64,000 nucleotides of DNA from Zygaena filipendulae. Its lineage: Eukaryota; Arthropoda; Insecta; Lepidoptera; Zygaenidae. The stretch's first letter is position 1. Each line of letters starts with the position of its first letter. The position numbers and the translations under genes were made by a program. Shown one piece after another: positions 33,663 to 45,388 of the stretch. The DNA lies in assembly GCA_907165275.2 (NCBI GenBank), contig OU015649.1, positions 2,076,001 through 2,140,000 of the forward strand, given 5' to 3'. The notes below the pieces were generated by a model. It saw nothing but the letters and a program-made list of their open reading frames with translations, ran no database searches and was not told the origin of the DNA.

Positions 33663-33867
33663 GTTTTTGGCACCACCGAGCTGCCAGACAAGCCCATCAT
33701 GCTTCCGCCCTTTGTGGAGGCGACCCACTGCTTTGGGTACCATTTAACCCGCAAGGGTCGGGCTGTGGCAGACAGGGTGGTGTCGGTCCTCGGTTACGCG
33801 TGCCCGGACATCACCTACAGTCCCAGCTTGTACCCCATCACAGCAGCGCTGCTTCACTTTATGCCTG
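33663..33867 (+). CDS. sky: Skywalker/TBC1D24-like protein, coding exon 3 (TBC domain core)
   Basis: This exon encodes residues 106-173 plus one base, starting VFGTTELPDKPIMLPPFVEA and ending AALLHFMP. The acceptor is ttcgcag|gt and the donor is cct g|gtaagt. It follows exon 2 in phase 0 (…DMVTQ|VFGTTE…) and covers the middle of the TBC fold. In active Rab-GAPs this region contains the arginine finger (IxxDxxR) and the glutamine finger (YxQ). Here the YxQ position reads DITYSPSLYPI (residues 154-164) without a glutamine, and no IxxDxxR is visible. TBC1D24/Skywalker proteins are known to depart from the dual-finger consensus, so this supports the assignment. A frame on the same strand (33632-33871) is a shadow. 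Confidence 0.93.
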
Positions 33868-33932
33868 GTAAGTTTTTAAACAATATTGAAATTATTAGTA
33901 GAAGTTTTAACACTCACTATTTTATATCATAA

Positions 33933-34341
33933 CTAGCTGTGCCCCGCGGTTCCACCCGCGGTAATGTCGGAGTTCCCGCGGGAATTCCGGGATAAAACGT
34001 ATCCTATGTTCTTCTTTGTACCCCTGACAACGTGCATGCCAAACTCCATCCAAATCCGTTTAGCCGTTTTTGCGTGATTGAGTAAACGTATGCGAGGATA
34101 AGAGCTCGAAAGCGTTTTTTCATCAGACTTGCTACAAATTTATCGTCACTGCTCAGCTCCTATGTCTTAGCGTTATGTCCTATAACCTGCCCAGGGGTAT
34201 GGACTACAATCGTACCAAGTTTAGTTAAAATCCCTTCAGTAGTTTTTGAACATACAGACAGACAGACAGACAGATAAAAAATTTACTGATTGCATTTTTG
34301 GAATCAGTATCGATCACCATTCATTGACCTATAAGTATAGA
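33933..34341 (-). mobile_element. long composite Helitron
   Basis: The plus strand starts A|CTAGCTGTGCCCCGCGG with the usual Lep1-like 3' half. It then continues into a second module ('gcgaggataagagctcgaaa', 'atcgtcactgctcagctcct', 'tataacctgcccaggggtat', (CAGA)n, 'attgcatttttggaatcagt') and ends aagtataga. The same fused structure occurs at 52364-52826, so it is a distinct, mobile subfamily. Confidence 0.85.
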
Positions 34342-36021
34342 ATAGATATTTTCCAATTAAAATTTTATCATACATCGAACCCGAAAGTTTTATCTTATAG
34401 TCAACGGTTACCTATTGTTTGTTATCTTTCAAGTATTCGCGTGTCACGATAGTTTCCTGTATTCTTAATATTCAATTGCATCATAAATCGTCCCAACTGT
34501 AGTTTTGTCGGTAATATACCTAATCATACGAATCGGGGACAAAGAAGAGCGATTTATTTTCGCAGCCATATGCTCCAATAAAAATATAATTATATTAAAT
34601 ATAGATCTTGGTTATTTTTAACGTGCATATTTCCAGTGCTTAAAGATACACAGCACGTCTTCTGTTTTTAGAATTGCTTAAATATGTGATGTATTGATTT
34701 ATTAAACGTACCTACTTTCAACCGTTCAAAGTATGTACTTCTGCTGGTGCTTTACAGTTTTTCCTTTTGTTTTTCACGGAGTACATATTTTATCACAATA
34801 CTTTTTTTAGCTTTTACTTAAAAAGCTATTAGATACTTCTTTTATTTTCCACTATTTATTACTTTCCATCGAAGAAAATACCTACGTTACTGACAAGCTT
34901 GAATGAAAGCTGTTAATTTTACTGCTGGCGGTTCCGTTGGTTTATGAATTGTGCTGCCCACTCTTTATTGGTTGCCATTTCAAATAAAAATGTATTTTAA
35001 CAATGTATTATACGACCAATAAAATTCATATTAGTCGTTTTTGTTATGTTGCTTTTTTGAGAAGTGTAAGATTGTTGTGCGTTAGTTATTAACAACATGT
35101 TTATTACATTCTGTTATTTTCTTTGAGAGAAGCTTATTGCAATTAGTACCGGAAGTTCATGAAACTTTTTTGTCAGTCAAATGATTCGATGCGATTCATT
35201 AATATTCTAAACCGATTCCTATTTGTTCTTAATACTACATATTATATGCCCAATAGCTTTTTGACCAGTTAAAAACCGGCTATGTATATGAATCTTCCTC
35301 TCGATTCTAGAACTCAGGCATCAGGAAAACCCACATCGCTCTCGCGCTAATTCAGTAATGAGTGCGGGGGGCGATAATTGAACTCGGCAATAGGCAAATT
35401 GTCGGAGCAGTCTCCTCCTTGTCATCTGTGTCTGTAATTTTTTCTGACCCCGCAACAGATTTTGAACTCTACAACGGACGAAATAGGCGCGCTATTGTCT
35501 CGTATTGAAAACTTTATCCCGCAACGATCTTATCCGAATCTAAATTATACTCTAGCGCACGGGAGCAAAGTCTGAATTGGAAACATGCCGTCGACGCCGG
35601 GTTGGCACGAACGAACAATAAATAGGAGCCCGTCGGCAATCGGCATGCCTCAGATTTGCATTGCGTCCGTCGCGCTCCGCGCTGTCAATTTTCTACGTCT
35701 CACTTCCTCTGTCGCCCGTTTCGTCTAAATTGGTATGAATCCAACATGTAGATCTGTTTTCAATATTTACGTCACAGCACGTAAAAGTAGAAACAGAGAA
35801 AGACATTGTGTTACAGATATAATTAATATCCTGTTTTTATTTTCTTATGCAGAAGTATTTTTCAAAATCATCAGAAGCGCACCTATTGTAATTTGAGTCG
35901 TAGTTAATTTTTAGTCCTGCGTTAGCGTATGTCACTTAATAATTTAATACTTACTATTTGTTACTTCGAAATATAGCTAATTCATTCAACTTCTGTAATT
36001 TTTACCGATACCTACTAGTAA
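34342..36021 (+). other. intron 3, early part: no supported feature
   Basis: AT-rich, with a GC-richer stretch at 35340-35720. Nothing coding is recognised, and no family repeat is visible. Confidence 0.45.
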
Positions 36022-36339
36022 CTAAGTTCTACAATCCATTACACAGAAATGAGGACCTACGCGGAGGGTGCAGGACCCTTTATCCCCTCTAAAATTGTTT
36101 ACGATATTGGCTCTGTTACATTGATAGAGCGTTGTATCCGGTCCGACATCACGCTTGCGTCCCAATACATCGCGATCGTGACGATCATCAAACTCGCGTG
36201 CGTCGTTGGACACATTCGTTTCTGTTTGATCACCGAGTCCAGCTTTGTTTTTATTATTGGCCGCAGCTGCTAGCGAGTCAATGTCGTCCACATTGTTACG
36301 TATATTATTATCACCGTGCGCACCGAGCTCGCCGTCCAT
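36022..36339 (-). CDS. candidate small ORF, hydrophilic Asn/Asp-rich, unknown
   Basis: An open frame of 105 codons from a true ATG starts MDGELGAHGDNNIRNNVDDI and continues with DSLAAAANNKNKAGLGDQTE. It is rich in Asp, Asn and Arg, hydrophilic throughout, and lacks a signal peptide or membrane segment. A stop (TAG) lies eight codons upstream of the ATG. The skewed, protein-like composition in an AT-rich intron, antisense to the host gene, suggests a real exon, a nested gene or a transposon gag-like relic. I recognise no family. No splice sites can be assigned with confidence. Confidence 0.3.
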   Translation of the reverse strand: MDGELGAHGDNNIRNNVDDIDSLAAAANNKNKAGLGDQTETNVSNDAREFDDRHDRDVLGRKRDVGPDTTLYQCNRANIVNNFRGDKGSCTLRVGPHFCVMDCRT

Positions 36340-36714
36340 GACACTGTGATCGTTATCAATCGTTTGCTATAGTTCATTACTATGTAGTTTATATACACAA
36401 TAGGTCGGTGGTTGTAAAAAAATAAAAACAACCACCTCTTGTTTGTTAGCGAACGATTTTAAAGCCGCGTTCGCATAAACTGCAGGTTTTTGTGCTTGGC
36501 TTGCCGCCAGCGGCGCTCTCGGCTCTGCCTGTCTGTATATAATATAGACTGTTTATATTGATCTCCTTATGTTTTAGGAGCTGGCCGGTGCTGGCACCGT
36601 GCAAGCCAGCCCCGCATTACATGTGACCGAACGGGAATCCATGCCATAATGTTTATTGATCTCGACTTCCGATATGTATTTAATTATTGGTTTGCCAACA
36701 GGTTCCATATTTTA

Positions 36715-36959
36715 TCTATACTATAATAAAAGAGTAGAATCCGCGATTCTGTACATTGAATATTTTTACCTAAAATTGAGAGAGGTGATAAAAGAAGAGT
36801 AACAAAGCCCAAAAAAAAATTTTTTTTAAATTCTTTTCTAAAAAATTGAGAAAATACGTCATTCCGTCGTTCCACGTCGTTCCCTCATAACCGATAACGT
36901 CATTACTGTCATTGCAAGGGTCGAAAATTCATGCGGGTGAAACCGCGGGCACCAGCTAG
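36715..36959 (+). mobile_element. non-autonomous Helitron, 'gaatccgcgattctgtac' subfamily
   Basis: It runs A|TCTATACTATAATAAAAGAG … gcgggtgaaaccgcgggcaccagCTAG|T. The 5' block 'gaatccgcgattctgtacat' is shared, inverted, with the element at 44847-45158. Confidence 0.85.
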
Positions 36960-37515
36960 TACATAATAATTTACACCATTTATTCAATTATTTCCTATTC
37001 TTTTAAATATGGTATACGTTTTTTTTTCATAGTATGTACCTGTTTGTACTATTGCAATTTCAATTAAATGCGTAATCGTTCAATCACAAAGCCCCTTCAA
37101 AGGTCGAAGGGGCTATACAAAAAGCTTATAGGTGTAAAACCCTGATTACATGTTGTTTGTGTTGGATTTCTATGTGCGTTGGAGCGAAACGGTCGAAGCT
37201 TCCTGCTTCGATGAACAAACGACTTATTACACCCTCGTCGAAACTGAATGCTTTATCAGGGATATATGTATTATGTCGCATTTAAAAACTATTTCCCGCA
37301 ATTTCGCAGACGTTGAAAAGGATCGACAGCACCGTTGGTCTATTGATTTAGTGACCTGACTATTTATTTGATGATGTATTTACTGTGTCTGGGACCTGGG
37401 GCATTTACGATCTATCATATTATGTATTTACAAAAAAATAACACAACCAGTAAGTATTTCAGCAGCAGTTTTCTTGTAACCTATACATACTCGGCATAGT
37501 TGGACACTTAGATAA
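36960..37515 (+). other. intron 3: no supported feature
   Basis: A short perfect inverted pair 'aaagccccttc'/'gaaggggct' occurs near 37088-37115. The 69-codon frame at 37150-37359 has no known motif. Confidence 0.4.
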
Positions 37516-37700
37516 AACGCATTAAAGTTTAGGAGATGGGAGGTCGCGACGTCATAACTAAGTACAAAGTGCCTAGGTGTGACGTCACACGGAATTTAAC
37601 CTCAATGTATCGCCGATATTATTTGATTAGGTAAAAAAAGGAAAAATACGTGTCCAATATTTTTTATTAATCTACAAGACGGACTAAAAATTAAAATTTA
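37516..37700 (-). repeat. dispersed repeat, inverted partner of 7622-7792
   Basis: The reverse complement matches 7622-7792, including 'gtgtgacgtcac', 'ttggacacgtat'-type and 'ttagtccgtcttgtagatta' blocks. The two copies have independent small indels. Confidence 0.7.
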
Positions 37701-37730
37701 GTCATCATGCCCATTGTATGTTCATATTCG

Positions 37731-38654
37731 TGATATGTAATTCACGTTGGAAATTTATTTTAATTCCATATAAAGCATTTTGAAGTAAAGTTTCTGATAT
37801 TGAGCGCTCTCGTAATCCATGAAAGCTTCGAAGGCTTTTATATTTAAGCTATCACAAAACAGATTCCTTTCTGTTCTCAATCCCTTTCGTGAATTGTTAA
37901 CAGATTCGGCTCTGAATATTGGGCCAGTTTTGGAGTTAATACCACTTTAGTTGAGCAGATATAGGTGTGTTTTGGTAAGGTTTGCATATTAATAGATATA
38001 CAGTCATGCGACATTCGGTTTAAACGCCCATGTGAGATCATATCGTTAATTGTAAGAACGCAACTCCTATTCTGCCTCTATGTCTATAGGAAGGTTGTTT
38101 GGATCGTATTCAGTTATGAAGTTGACGACGGATTATTCCAAAAACAGAATGTTTCCAGTACAAGATAGTCCAACAATACAGGAAAGTTCGTTTTCGTTGG
38201 GAGTGGCAGGTTTGAATCCTGAGCAAGTACAGTAAGTGATTCTATGAGATAGAATTCTAACCACAGAGAGGGGTTCAAAGGCTCAAGATATAAAAATTCT
38301 TTGCTCTTGTATGATACGTACAAGATGTGATAAAAAATAATTGTAAGTTGTTGAGTAGAAAATTAGGTATTAAAATTTATATGAATTCCCTTTGGATGTC
38401 GCAGATGCTGCGTGTAGATTGTAGATAGTCTTATATTATTATCTATAGCTGAATAACAGGGTACTTTAAATTTTGTACTGGCAGTCGTGGACGTAAACCT
38501 GTAAAAAAGGCTTGTATAACACCTCGAGTTGTAGTTTGTAGTTGCTTGTATAACTATCTGTTGGAACTGTTGGTTATGATACTGGATCTAACTTGTTGAA
38601 GTGTCCAAACGCACCTGCCACACTATTCACTATTAAGAGTTTACGATATTTGTA
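37731..38654 (+). other. intron 3: no supported feature
   Basis: A degraded B-box-like string (gcaggtttgaatcctgagc) at about 38206 may be a SINE scrap. Nothing else is recognised. Confidence 0.4.
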
Positions 38655-38790
38655 GCACCGCGAATTGCTTATGTGGTTAGTCAGCAAACCTGACTGACTG
38701 CTACGCCAGGTGTCGCGGGTCCGATCCTCCCGTAAGGGTAAACTTTTTGTGACGAACATTTTATTTTGTATGTTTACGCTAAGCCTCTGT
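38655..38790 (+). mobile_element. tRNA-type SINE fragment
   Basis: The blocks gcaccg…ggttagt…aacctga…tgctacgccaggtgtcgcgggtccgatcct recur in the same order at 42725. The B-box region is gcgggtccgatcct. No tail is visible. Confidence 0.6.
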
Positions 38791-39275
38791 TTCGAAAATT
38801 TTCTCAGGGAAAAAGCTTGGGCGTTTCGACAAACTGAACCTACTCATGAAATTTCAGCCTGTTATTACTCACTCAGAAAAAAATTCAGTCCTATAACAGT
38901 AATCTGACACCATAGTTCGCTCTGCTAAGTTTGCGATGTGGTTCTGTCTTTTAATTTCTTTTTTATAAGACAACTTATGTTTCGCCGAATCGTTTTCTAA
39001 ATTTTTGATATAATAATATACTAGCTTGAATACTATGCGCGTAATTTCTCTCTATATGGACAGCTTCGCTTTCGTCTGGTGAAAATTTCTCCGCATCGCT
39101 GTATGATTTTAATCAGAGAATGTTCTTGCTTTGCCTACGGTTCAGTATTATATACGTCAAGAGCGGACGTGTCTATGAGAATGTAGGTTAAGTAATCGAG
39201 GAGTTGATAAGCGATGCTCTTGTGATTTTCTCTCCAAGCTAGATGGGGTCTAGGTAGACATGACAGTATCTTTAC
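38791..39275 (+). other. intron 3: no supported feature
   Basis: AT-rich, no recognised signal. Confidence 0.5.
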
Positions 39276-39746
39276 TTAATATTATAAAGAGCAAAATTTT
39301 GTGAGTTTGTGACGTTGTAGGGGGTAATCTTTGGATCTACTGAACCGATTTTGAAGATTCTTTCACTTATAGGAAGCTGCAGTGACCCTGAGTATCATAG
39401 GGTAGGGTTTTTATTCCGGAATTCCCACGGAAATTCCGAATTTCCCGCGGGTAAAACCACGGGGGAACAACTATCTCTAGATCTACTGAACCGATTTTGA
39501 AAATTCTTTCACTTATAGGGAACTACAGTGATCTAGAGTGATACAGGGTACTTCTTATCCCGGAATTCCCTCGGGAACTCCGGAGTTAGTGAGTTCGAGT
39601 GTTTTTGAGTTTGTAGGGGGTAATTTCTGGATCTACTGAACTGATTTTAAAAATTTTCGTTCACATTTAAAAAGCTGCAGTGATCCTAAGTGACATAGGA
39701 TTCGTTTTATCCCGAAATCCCCGCGAGTACTCCGCTAATCCGCTAG
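39276..39746 (+). mobile_element. three head-to-tail Helitron units, progressively truncated
   Basis: The block 'ggatctactgaaccgatttt' occurs three times (about 39335, 39478 and 39630), each followed by 'ctgcagtga' or 'ctacagtga' and a 'cccgcggg'-type module. The first unit begins 'cttaatattataaagagcaa'. Only the last unit ends in CTAG (39743-39746). The middle units lack the 5' end, consistent with a tandem array eroded or formed by read-through. Confidence 0.75.
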
Positions 39747-41432
39747 TATTATATACAGGGTGTAAAGTTAAACAAGGGACGTATTGAAAAAAGGTATTGA
39801 GTACTCGATTCTCTCTCTCTCTATCTAAAAAACAAAGGTAATTTTTGTTGAAGATATCTAATAAAAACTACCATGAAAATTTATGAAAATTTATTAAAAA
39901 CAACGCATATAAAATATACGAAATTTTTAAAGCAAATCTATGACTCATTTTATTTGAGTATTTCGAAGTAATTTAAGGTTCAATTATTTTACTTATCAGC
40001 AGTCCAAACTTACAGCATTTGCTTAAATATGAATTTGAAATATGAATACGATTTGCTAGAATACGATTTTCATCATTGCATAGAATTTTTAAAACAAATT
40101 GAAGTTTTTGTATAATGCAAATGATTGACAATTATTGTTATTGCAAATTATTGTTATTTAGCTTAAGCTTTGTAAACTCATTATCAGTAAAGCTATTGTC
40201 TCTTAGTATATTATATTATCATCTCTGATAAGATTTCACGAATGTGTAATGTCCGTGCCGCGGCGGCATCACAATAAAAAGAGTTCTTTGACCCCGGCCC
40301 TGGTGCATCGTTAGATGTTATGTGGGTCACGATTCACCACTAGACGCGTCTTCGTTCGATCTCATCTTATGTCTTTCACTTATCTTAATATTATTATTGT
40401 TATGTCATAAATGGACATAAATAAGCAGTAGTGTGTTAACCCACACTGGAGAAATTTCGAGTAAATTAAAGTTTTAAAGTTATAGCGCCATTTTGTGTCA
40501 ACATTTTTATGCGCAATATTTAGTTACATATTTAAACAATGTAATAAGGTAAACTCATAATTAAAAAACGTTCTCTGCCTCTCAATAAATCGTTCTGAAC
40601 CAATAACTTCGTTGTGTGGGTTAACATGTTATTGCTTATCTGCGTCCAAATGTAAAACATTTAAAACAACAATCAAACAATGAAAACACTTTTTGCCTTA
40701 CTTAATTGTATTGTCTATTAATAAAAACTAATGGATTTGATGAGTTTTTCGCCAATACAATATAGTCTTGGTATGATGTATCAATTTCCACTTTATTGTG
40801 ACAGTTTGTGCTATATTATTTATGATAGAAAAAGATCATGATACTTTTTCTTCTTTTATTGAAAAATAACATCCGAAGTGATGAATCGTTCTCTGAGCTG
40901 ATATGATTTTCGAGCGATTTTTAGTGATTCGAATAACATGATTATAAGACAGATAGTTTTACCTCAAGATCGATTAATTGTTATTTGACATATTAGGTCA
41001 CCTCATTGTACATATCCATATGTTTTTGTAAGTAAATGTATCTTCTACTGTGTGTGCAATACAGCATATTTGAAGGTGAGTTAAAGCCGTTAAATTTAAA
41101 ATGATTTGTTTTATAAAATATCCAATTGTTACAAGTTTTCGTAAACCCGTGTTCTTAATTCGGAATCACAAGCTTTTTTATCCCTGGATTTAATCAGGCT
41201 TTGTTTTTTAATTTCAATTCAATTATTTTTAATAAATAAAAAATTAATTAAACCAATCAACTTCATCATCCAACACCGCATATTCTTAAGCACTCATTAG
41301 ATCTAACTTTGCGTCACCCGCCACAGAACGTGACAAATAAAATAGAGGCAAAACATTTGCAAATGTTGCAAAATTGTGAAACCGAACGTGGTAAAAACAA
41401 ATAATTTGTATTTAAAATTCAAATGTTAAATC
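39747..41432 (+). other. intron 3: no supported feature
   Basis: A string 'cagggtgtaaagttaaacaa' at 39757 resembles a Tc1/mariner terminus, but no partner end was found. The remainder is AT-rich without recognised signals. Confidence 0.4.
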
Positions 41433-41486
41433 ATTATGTGGGATCAAGTAGATCGGTGTGTTGTAAAGTGGATTATTATTATTATA
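41433..41486 (+). mobile_element. SINE 3' tail fragment
   Basis: 'tgtgggatcaagtagatcgg' is followed by tgtgttgtaaagtggattattattatta. It matches the 3' end of the SINE at 10308-10555 and represents a 5'-truncated insertion. Confidence 0.75.
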
Positions 41487-42298
41487 GTTTGTAAACTGTA
41501 CCTACATACATACATTATGTGATTATCGTAACGTTGATCTAAGTCTTACGTTTTTAAGCTATAATACGTATATTAGTAGGGATCTTGTCGGAGTGCGCTG
41601 AGCTTTTTCGATGGGTACACCGAGCAAAGCAATATACCTACATCAAAAGCGTTTGAGAATTTACGACCACCGACCGGCGGCACCGCGTATTGCGTCACGA
41701 TTACCTACCATCACATGACTCGAGCTCGAGCTGTAATAGTGATCGGTGCTTTAGTCGCATTTGCTCTTCAAAGGGAAATTATTACATCAATTTACTTGGG
41801 AGTACCTTTGTTGAGACCGACGAGTACTAAGAAATAAAAATTAATGCTTGAGCTATATTAAAAAACCTAGCTTTTCCCTCGAGGTGACTTGAACTTGTAT
41901 CGGAATGAAGTGTCCTGTTTCACTCGGGGATATTGTAGCTCTCTATCAGGAAAAGAACTTTTATAATCAGTTTGATAGTTATGGAGATTATCTCCTACAT
42001 CTATTAGGTACCTACATAATTTACTTTTTTATAGTCTGTGTTGAAAAAACTGTTTTATTTCCAGAGTTGTACCTAAAGACATCGTTAAAGAACCGCAGAA
42101 TCTGTAGGAATTACTGTAAAGATTACAAATGATATTGTATTGAGAGTAATGACTAATGACTCAAACGATTGATATGACTATAATATTACTGTCACACATA
42201 TTCCTATACTGAATTGAATGGTAAATATGCAGCGAGTGGTCGACCTTAAGAGTTCTATTTGGTATAGTGCAAGGTTTCAACCGTAACCTATTTTTTAA
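41487..42298 (+). other. intron 3: no supported feature
   Basis: A 75-codon frame (41905-42132) and a GC-richer patch near 41670 carry no recognisable motif. Confidence 0.4.
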
Positions 42299-42300
42299 TA

Positions 42301-42556
42301 CAGTTGCTCAAAAAGTGGCATATTGCAGGGACGTATAGCGTTCGGAAAGTGGGCTATTACATACTCGAGCTTTTTCTTTACCTTTTCCGAACTCGTGCGT
42401 TCTCTTTCCCAACTGTCAAAAATGGCGAAAGGACTTTGACACACTTTTTGTATTGCGCAACGCAGCTTTCGTATTACTAATACGACTAGCGCCGTCTCTT
42501 GATCACAGTTGGAACTTAGTTGAGTTTACTAAATTTCTTCATTTTTTTCGCAACTG
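42301..42556. mobile_element. Tc1/mariner-type MITE, TA target duplication
   Basis: Termini CAGTTGCTCAAAAAGTGG and the complement of ...catttttttcgcaactg form an imperfect inverted repeat of about 18 bp. TA lies directly outside both ends (42299-42300, 42557-42558). No transposase frame is present. The 64-codon frame beginning inside it at 42453 looks incidental. Confidence 0.75.
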
Positions 42557-42724
42557 TATTAAAAATAGTTGTTCGGCTGCAATGCGCTTCGGCTCGGGTC
42601 GACATTTGTCGGAACTCTTTGGAATGACAGCCTTTCCGCACTTGTAATGAAATATACTATTGTTACTAATTTACTAGTTAATTTTATGTCAACATGTAAG
42701 ATTAATACCCTTTTGCCATATGAC

Positions 42725-42850
42725 AGCACCGTTGGTTAGTGAACCAAGAACCTGAATGCTACACCAGGTGTGGCGGGTTCGACCCTAGCGTCAAGTGATT
42801 TAAGCGTGTATATTTGTGTCTACCCTGAATTTATCATACTATATCTAATT
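42725..42850 (+). mobile_element. tRNA-type SINE fragment
   Basis: gcaccgttggttagtgaacc…gaatgctacaccaggtgtgg, then the B-box-like gcgggttcgaccct. It shares block order with 38655-38790. It ends in 'tgaatttatcatactatatc' without a simple-repeat tail. Confidence 0.6.
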
Positions 42851-44145
42851 TTTCCACACCTCTTTCGCCCGGCCAAATATCTAGGGTACCAGGTTGAAAA
42901 AGGGACTTATTGAAGGGACCGTATTAATTAGATTATCGTCCCAAATATTATAATAAAACACAATGTTTTATTCAATACATATAATGGGTATTCACGAAAA
43001 CTTAGCGCGAAAGAAACCGACGCGCCGCCGACGGATCATACGTAAGAACCTTGAGCTTTGTATTGTGGCCGATACGCCGACTAATCAAAAATGTAAAAGT
43101 TCGTTCTATCTCTTTATTAGAGTTAACTTTTTAAGTATATTTTTGATTAGTTAAAAAAATCAAATGAAAAAGCAAGCATCAATGAGCAAGTATGAAGGAA
43201 TATGCCACTCGTTTCATTTGACATAATTATCTAGTTAATATAACATAAGGTTTTTAGCATTCACACGCCCTGGCTATATAGTTCCAATGCTTTCATTTAT
43301 TTTCGATCTATTTTTTATATCAGGAAGATAAAAGGAAAGTTTTTCATTATAATCCATTTGATCAGCAACATTAACGCACCAATTAAATTTTTAGTACTTC
43401 TCAATATTATATGAGTCATTTATTGGCCATTGTCTCGTTTTATGATACTTTAACTATTATTATTTTATGATAATTCCGTAAAGTTGTAGGTATGTCTATT
43501 TGTAAATCTATTTAATTATAAATGTATTTTTTTTTTTTTTGTACCTTTCGGAACAACATGAACCATTTAAATTATTATTTATAATAACTAGTAGGTATAT
43601 TTATTATCTAAATTTGAATTCCAATTCCAAGATGGTTTTATAGCTCCACCGTTTTGGCGGTGATTCTGCCAGTGTCAAAGTTTGAAGGGACACGGTATAG
43701 ATTAGATTCATTTTTTTTTATTTCACACTATCAAATTAAAAATTACATTAAATTATAATGTCAAGGGATAACGTGATCGTCAAAAATTTATTTTTAAATT
43801 GGTTGCTTAGCTTATATGTATATACATATTATATATTTACCATAAACAAATGTATTTCTTAGGTACAAGGAATTAAAAAATCTCTACTAGCGTATACATG
43901 GGAATTGTGGAGTTAATTACCAAAGTTCAGATAAAATTGGTCTTTACATTCGCAACACGTGTATGATATGACGTAAACGTTTTTATTTAGTCGTTAATTT
44001 TTTTTTATGTATCTGTATCTCAATTATTCTTGCACCGTAAATTGTTCCGTTTGATTGACACAAGTTTACATAGTTACGATCATCATGGTTGTCCACGTTA
44101 TATATTCGCTATATTAATCTTTTGAAGTTATATTATTACTCTTAA
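42851..44145 (+). other. intron 3: no supported feature
   Basis: The block 'gaagggac(a)cggtatnnattaga' appears near 42913 and 43686 and may belong to a small dispersed repeat. No coding signal is seen. Confidence 0.4.
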
Positions 44146-44545
44146 TATGAAAAAAACCGGCCAACTGCGAGTTCGTAACGAGGGTTCCGTACTTTGTGGG
44201 TCTAGAACTGAATATGACTTCGCATCGAATCTCCAAGAATTAGAAAATGTAATTAGAAAATTTGATGTAACTCGGTATTCGGATTTCCCTCTTTACTTGT
44301 GCTATAAGACATTGTTTGCAAATTTCGTGATTCTTTGTGCGTCTCAAACAAAATATGAAGCATAATTAATGGCAGTTTTTGTCGTATAATATATCTTTTT
44401 GTTACGTTTACTTAGAAGATTGATTATTTATTTGATATTAATTTCAACTTGATACTTCCACGAATTCCAGCTAAAAAGGGTCTTGACAGGCAGACAGACC
44501 GATCCTAAAAGAGTTACTTTTTCTTTTTAAGGTACGGGACCCTAA
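44146..44545 (+). repeat. dispersed 'GGTTCCGTAC' lepidopteran repeat
   Basis: It starts aaaaaaccggccaactgcga…gagggttccgtac and ends ttaaggtacgggaccct, imperfect inverted ends. It carries an internal 'gacaggcagacagaccgatc'. Related sequences are at 6605 and 59447. A 72-codon frame inside is incidental. Confidence 0.7.
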
Positions 44546-44846
44546 AAGTCTTTTTGTTTATTCTTCCAACAATATAAAATAACAACGTAAATGTATTTTT
44601 GCCACGCACACATGATGCATTTCATCTGCTGTGAACAGAAATGTACTGGCACTTGAAATAAAATGTGATGTTTTATGATACATGGAATAAAATATGTAGT
44701 TTTTTTTTCGTATTAAATATATAGACGTCCGAGCGCGTTTCATGAACATAAATTGTGTGTATAACTTTAAGAGACTTTTTTATTTTTTTATTGTTTCCTT
44801 GTTCATTTGTTGTTAAATATTAGTACTGGGCGTGTTATATTCGTTA

Positions 44847-45158
44847 CTAGCTGTGCCCCGCAGTTTCACCCGCATGAAAGGTTTTTATACAACTTTTTTT
44901 CTCGACATCCGATTTCAATGAAACAAAGCCTATATGTAGCTCCAGGCTAAGCTTAATCTACCTGTGAAAACTGCATGAAAATCCGTTTAGTAGATTCAGA
45001 GATTATTGCGAACAGACAGACAGACAGAAAAGATTTTTAAGAACCCTTTTTTTTGTGGTTAGCTACTCTTCTTTTATCGCTCCCTGCTGTCAGTTTTTGT
45101 TAAAAATATTGAATGTACAGAATCGCGGATTCTACTCTTTTATTATAGTACATATAGA
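44847..45158 (-). mobile_element. non-autonomous Helitron, 'gaatccgcgattctgtac' subfamily
   Basis: The plus strand runs A|CTAGCTGTGCCCCGCAG … (ACAG)n … 'tgtacagaatcgcggattct' … catataga|t. Its distal block matches the start of the element at 36715. The interior 'aaaatccgtttagtagattc' is typical. Confidence 0.87.
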
Positions 45159-45388
45159 TGAGGAGGCTTGAAAAATCCTATTAACGTTATACGACATAGC
45201 TTCTAATGTTTTAAATAAATATATCTACATACCTAACGATTCCAACGATGTTATAATCAAGCCGGCAAGATTCACATCCCAATTAGTGTTGCTAACATCG
45301 CACATGACAACGAAATTGGATTCGGGACTCGCAAATTGAGTTAATCCTTTGTACACATAAAAGTAACTTTAGCGAGAAATGTCATGAA

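Noticed and set aside
39757..39790. Tc1/mariner-like terminus cagggtgtaaagtt
   Set aside because: No inverted partner with a TA duplication was found nearby.
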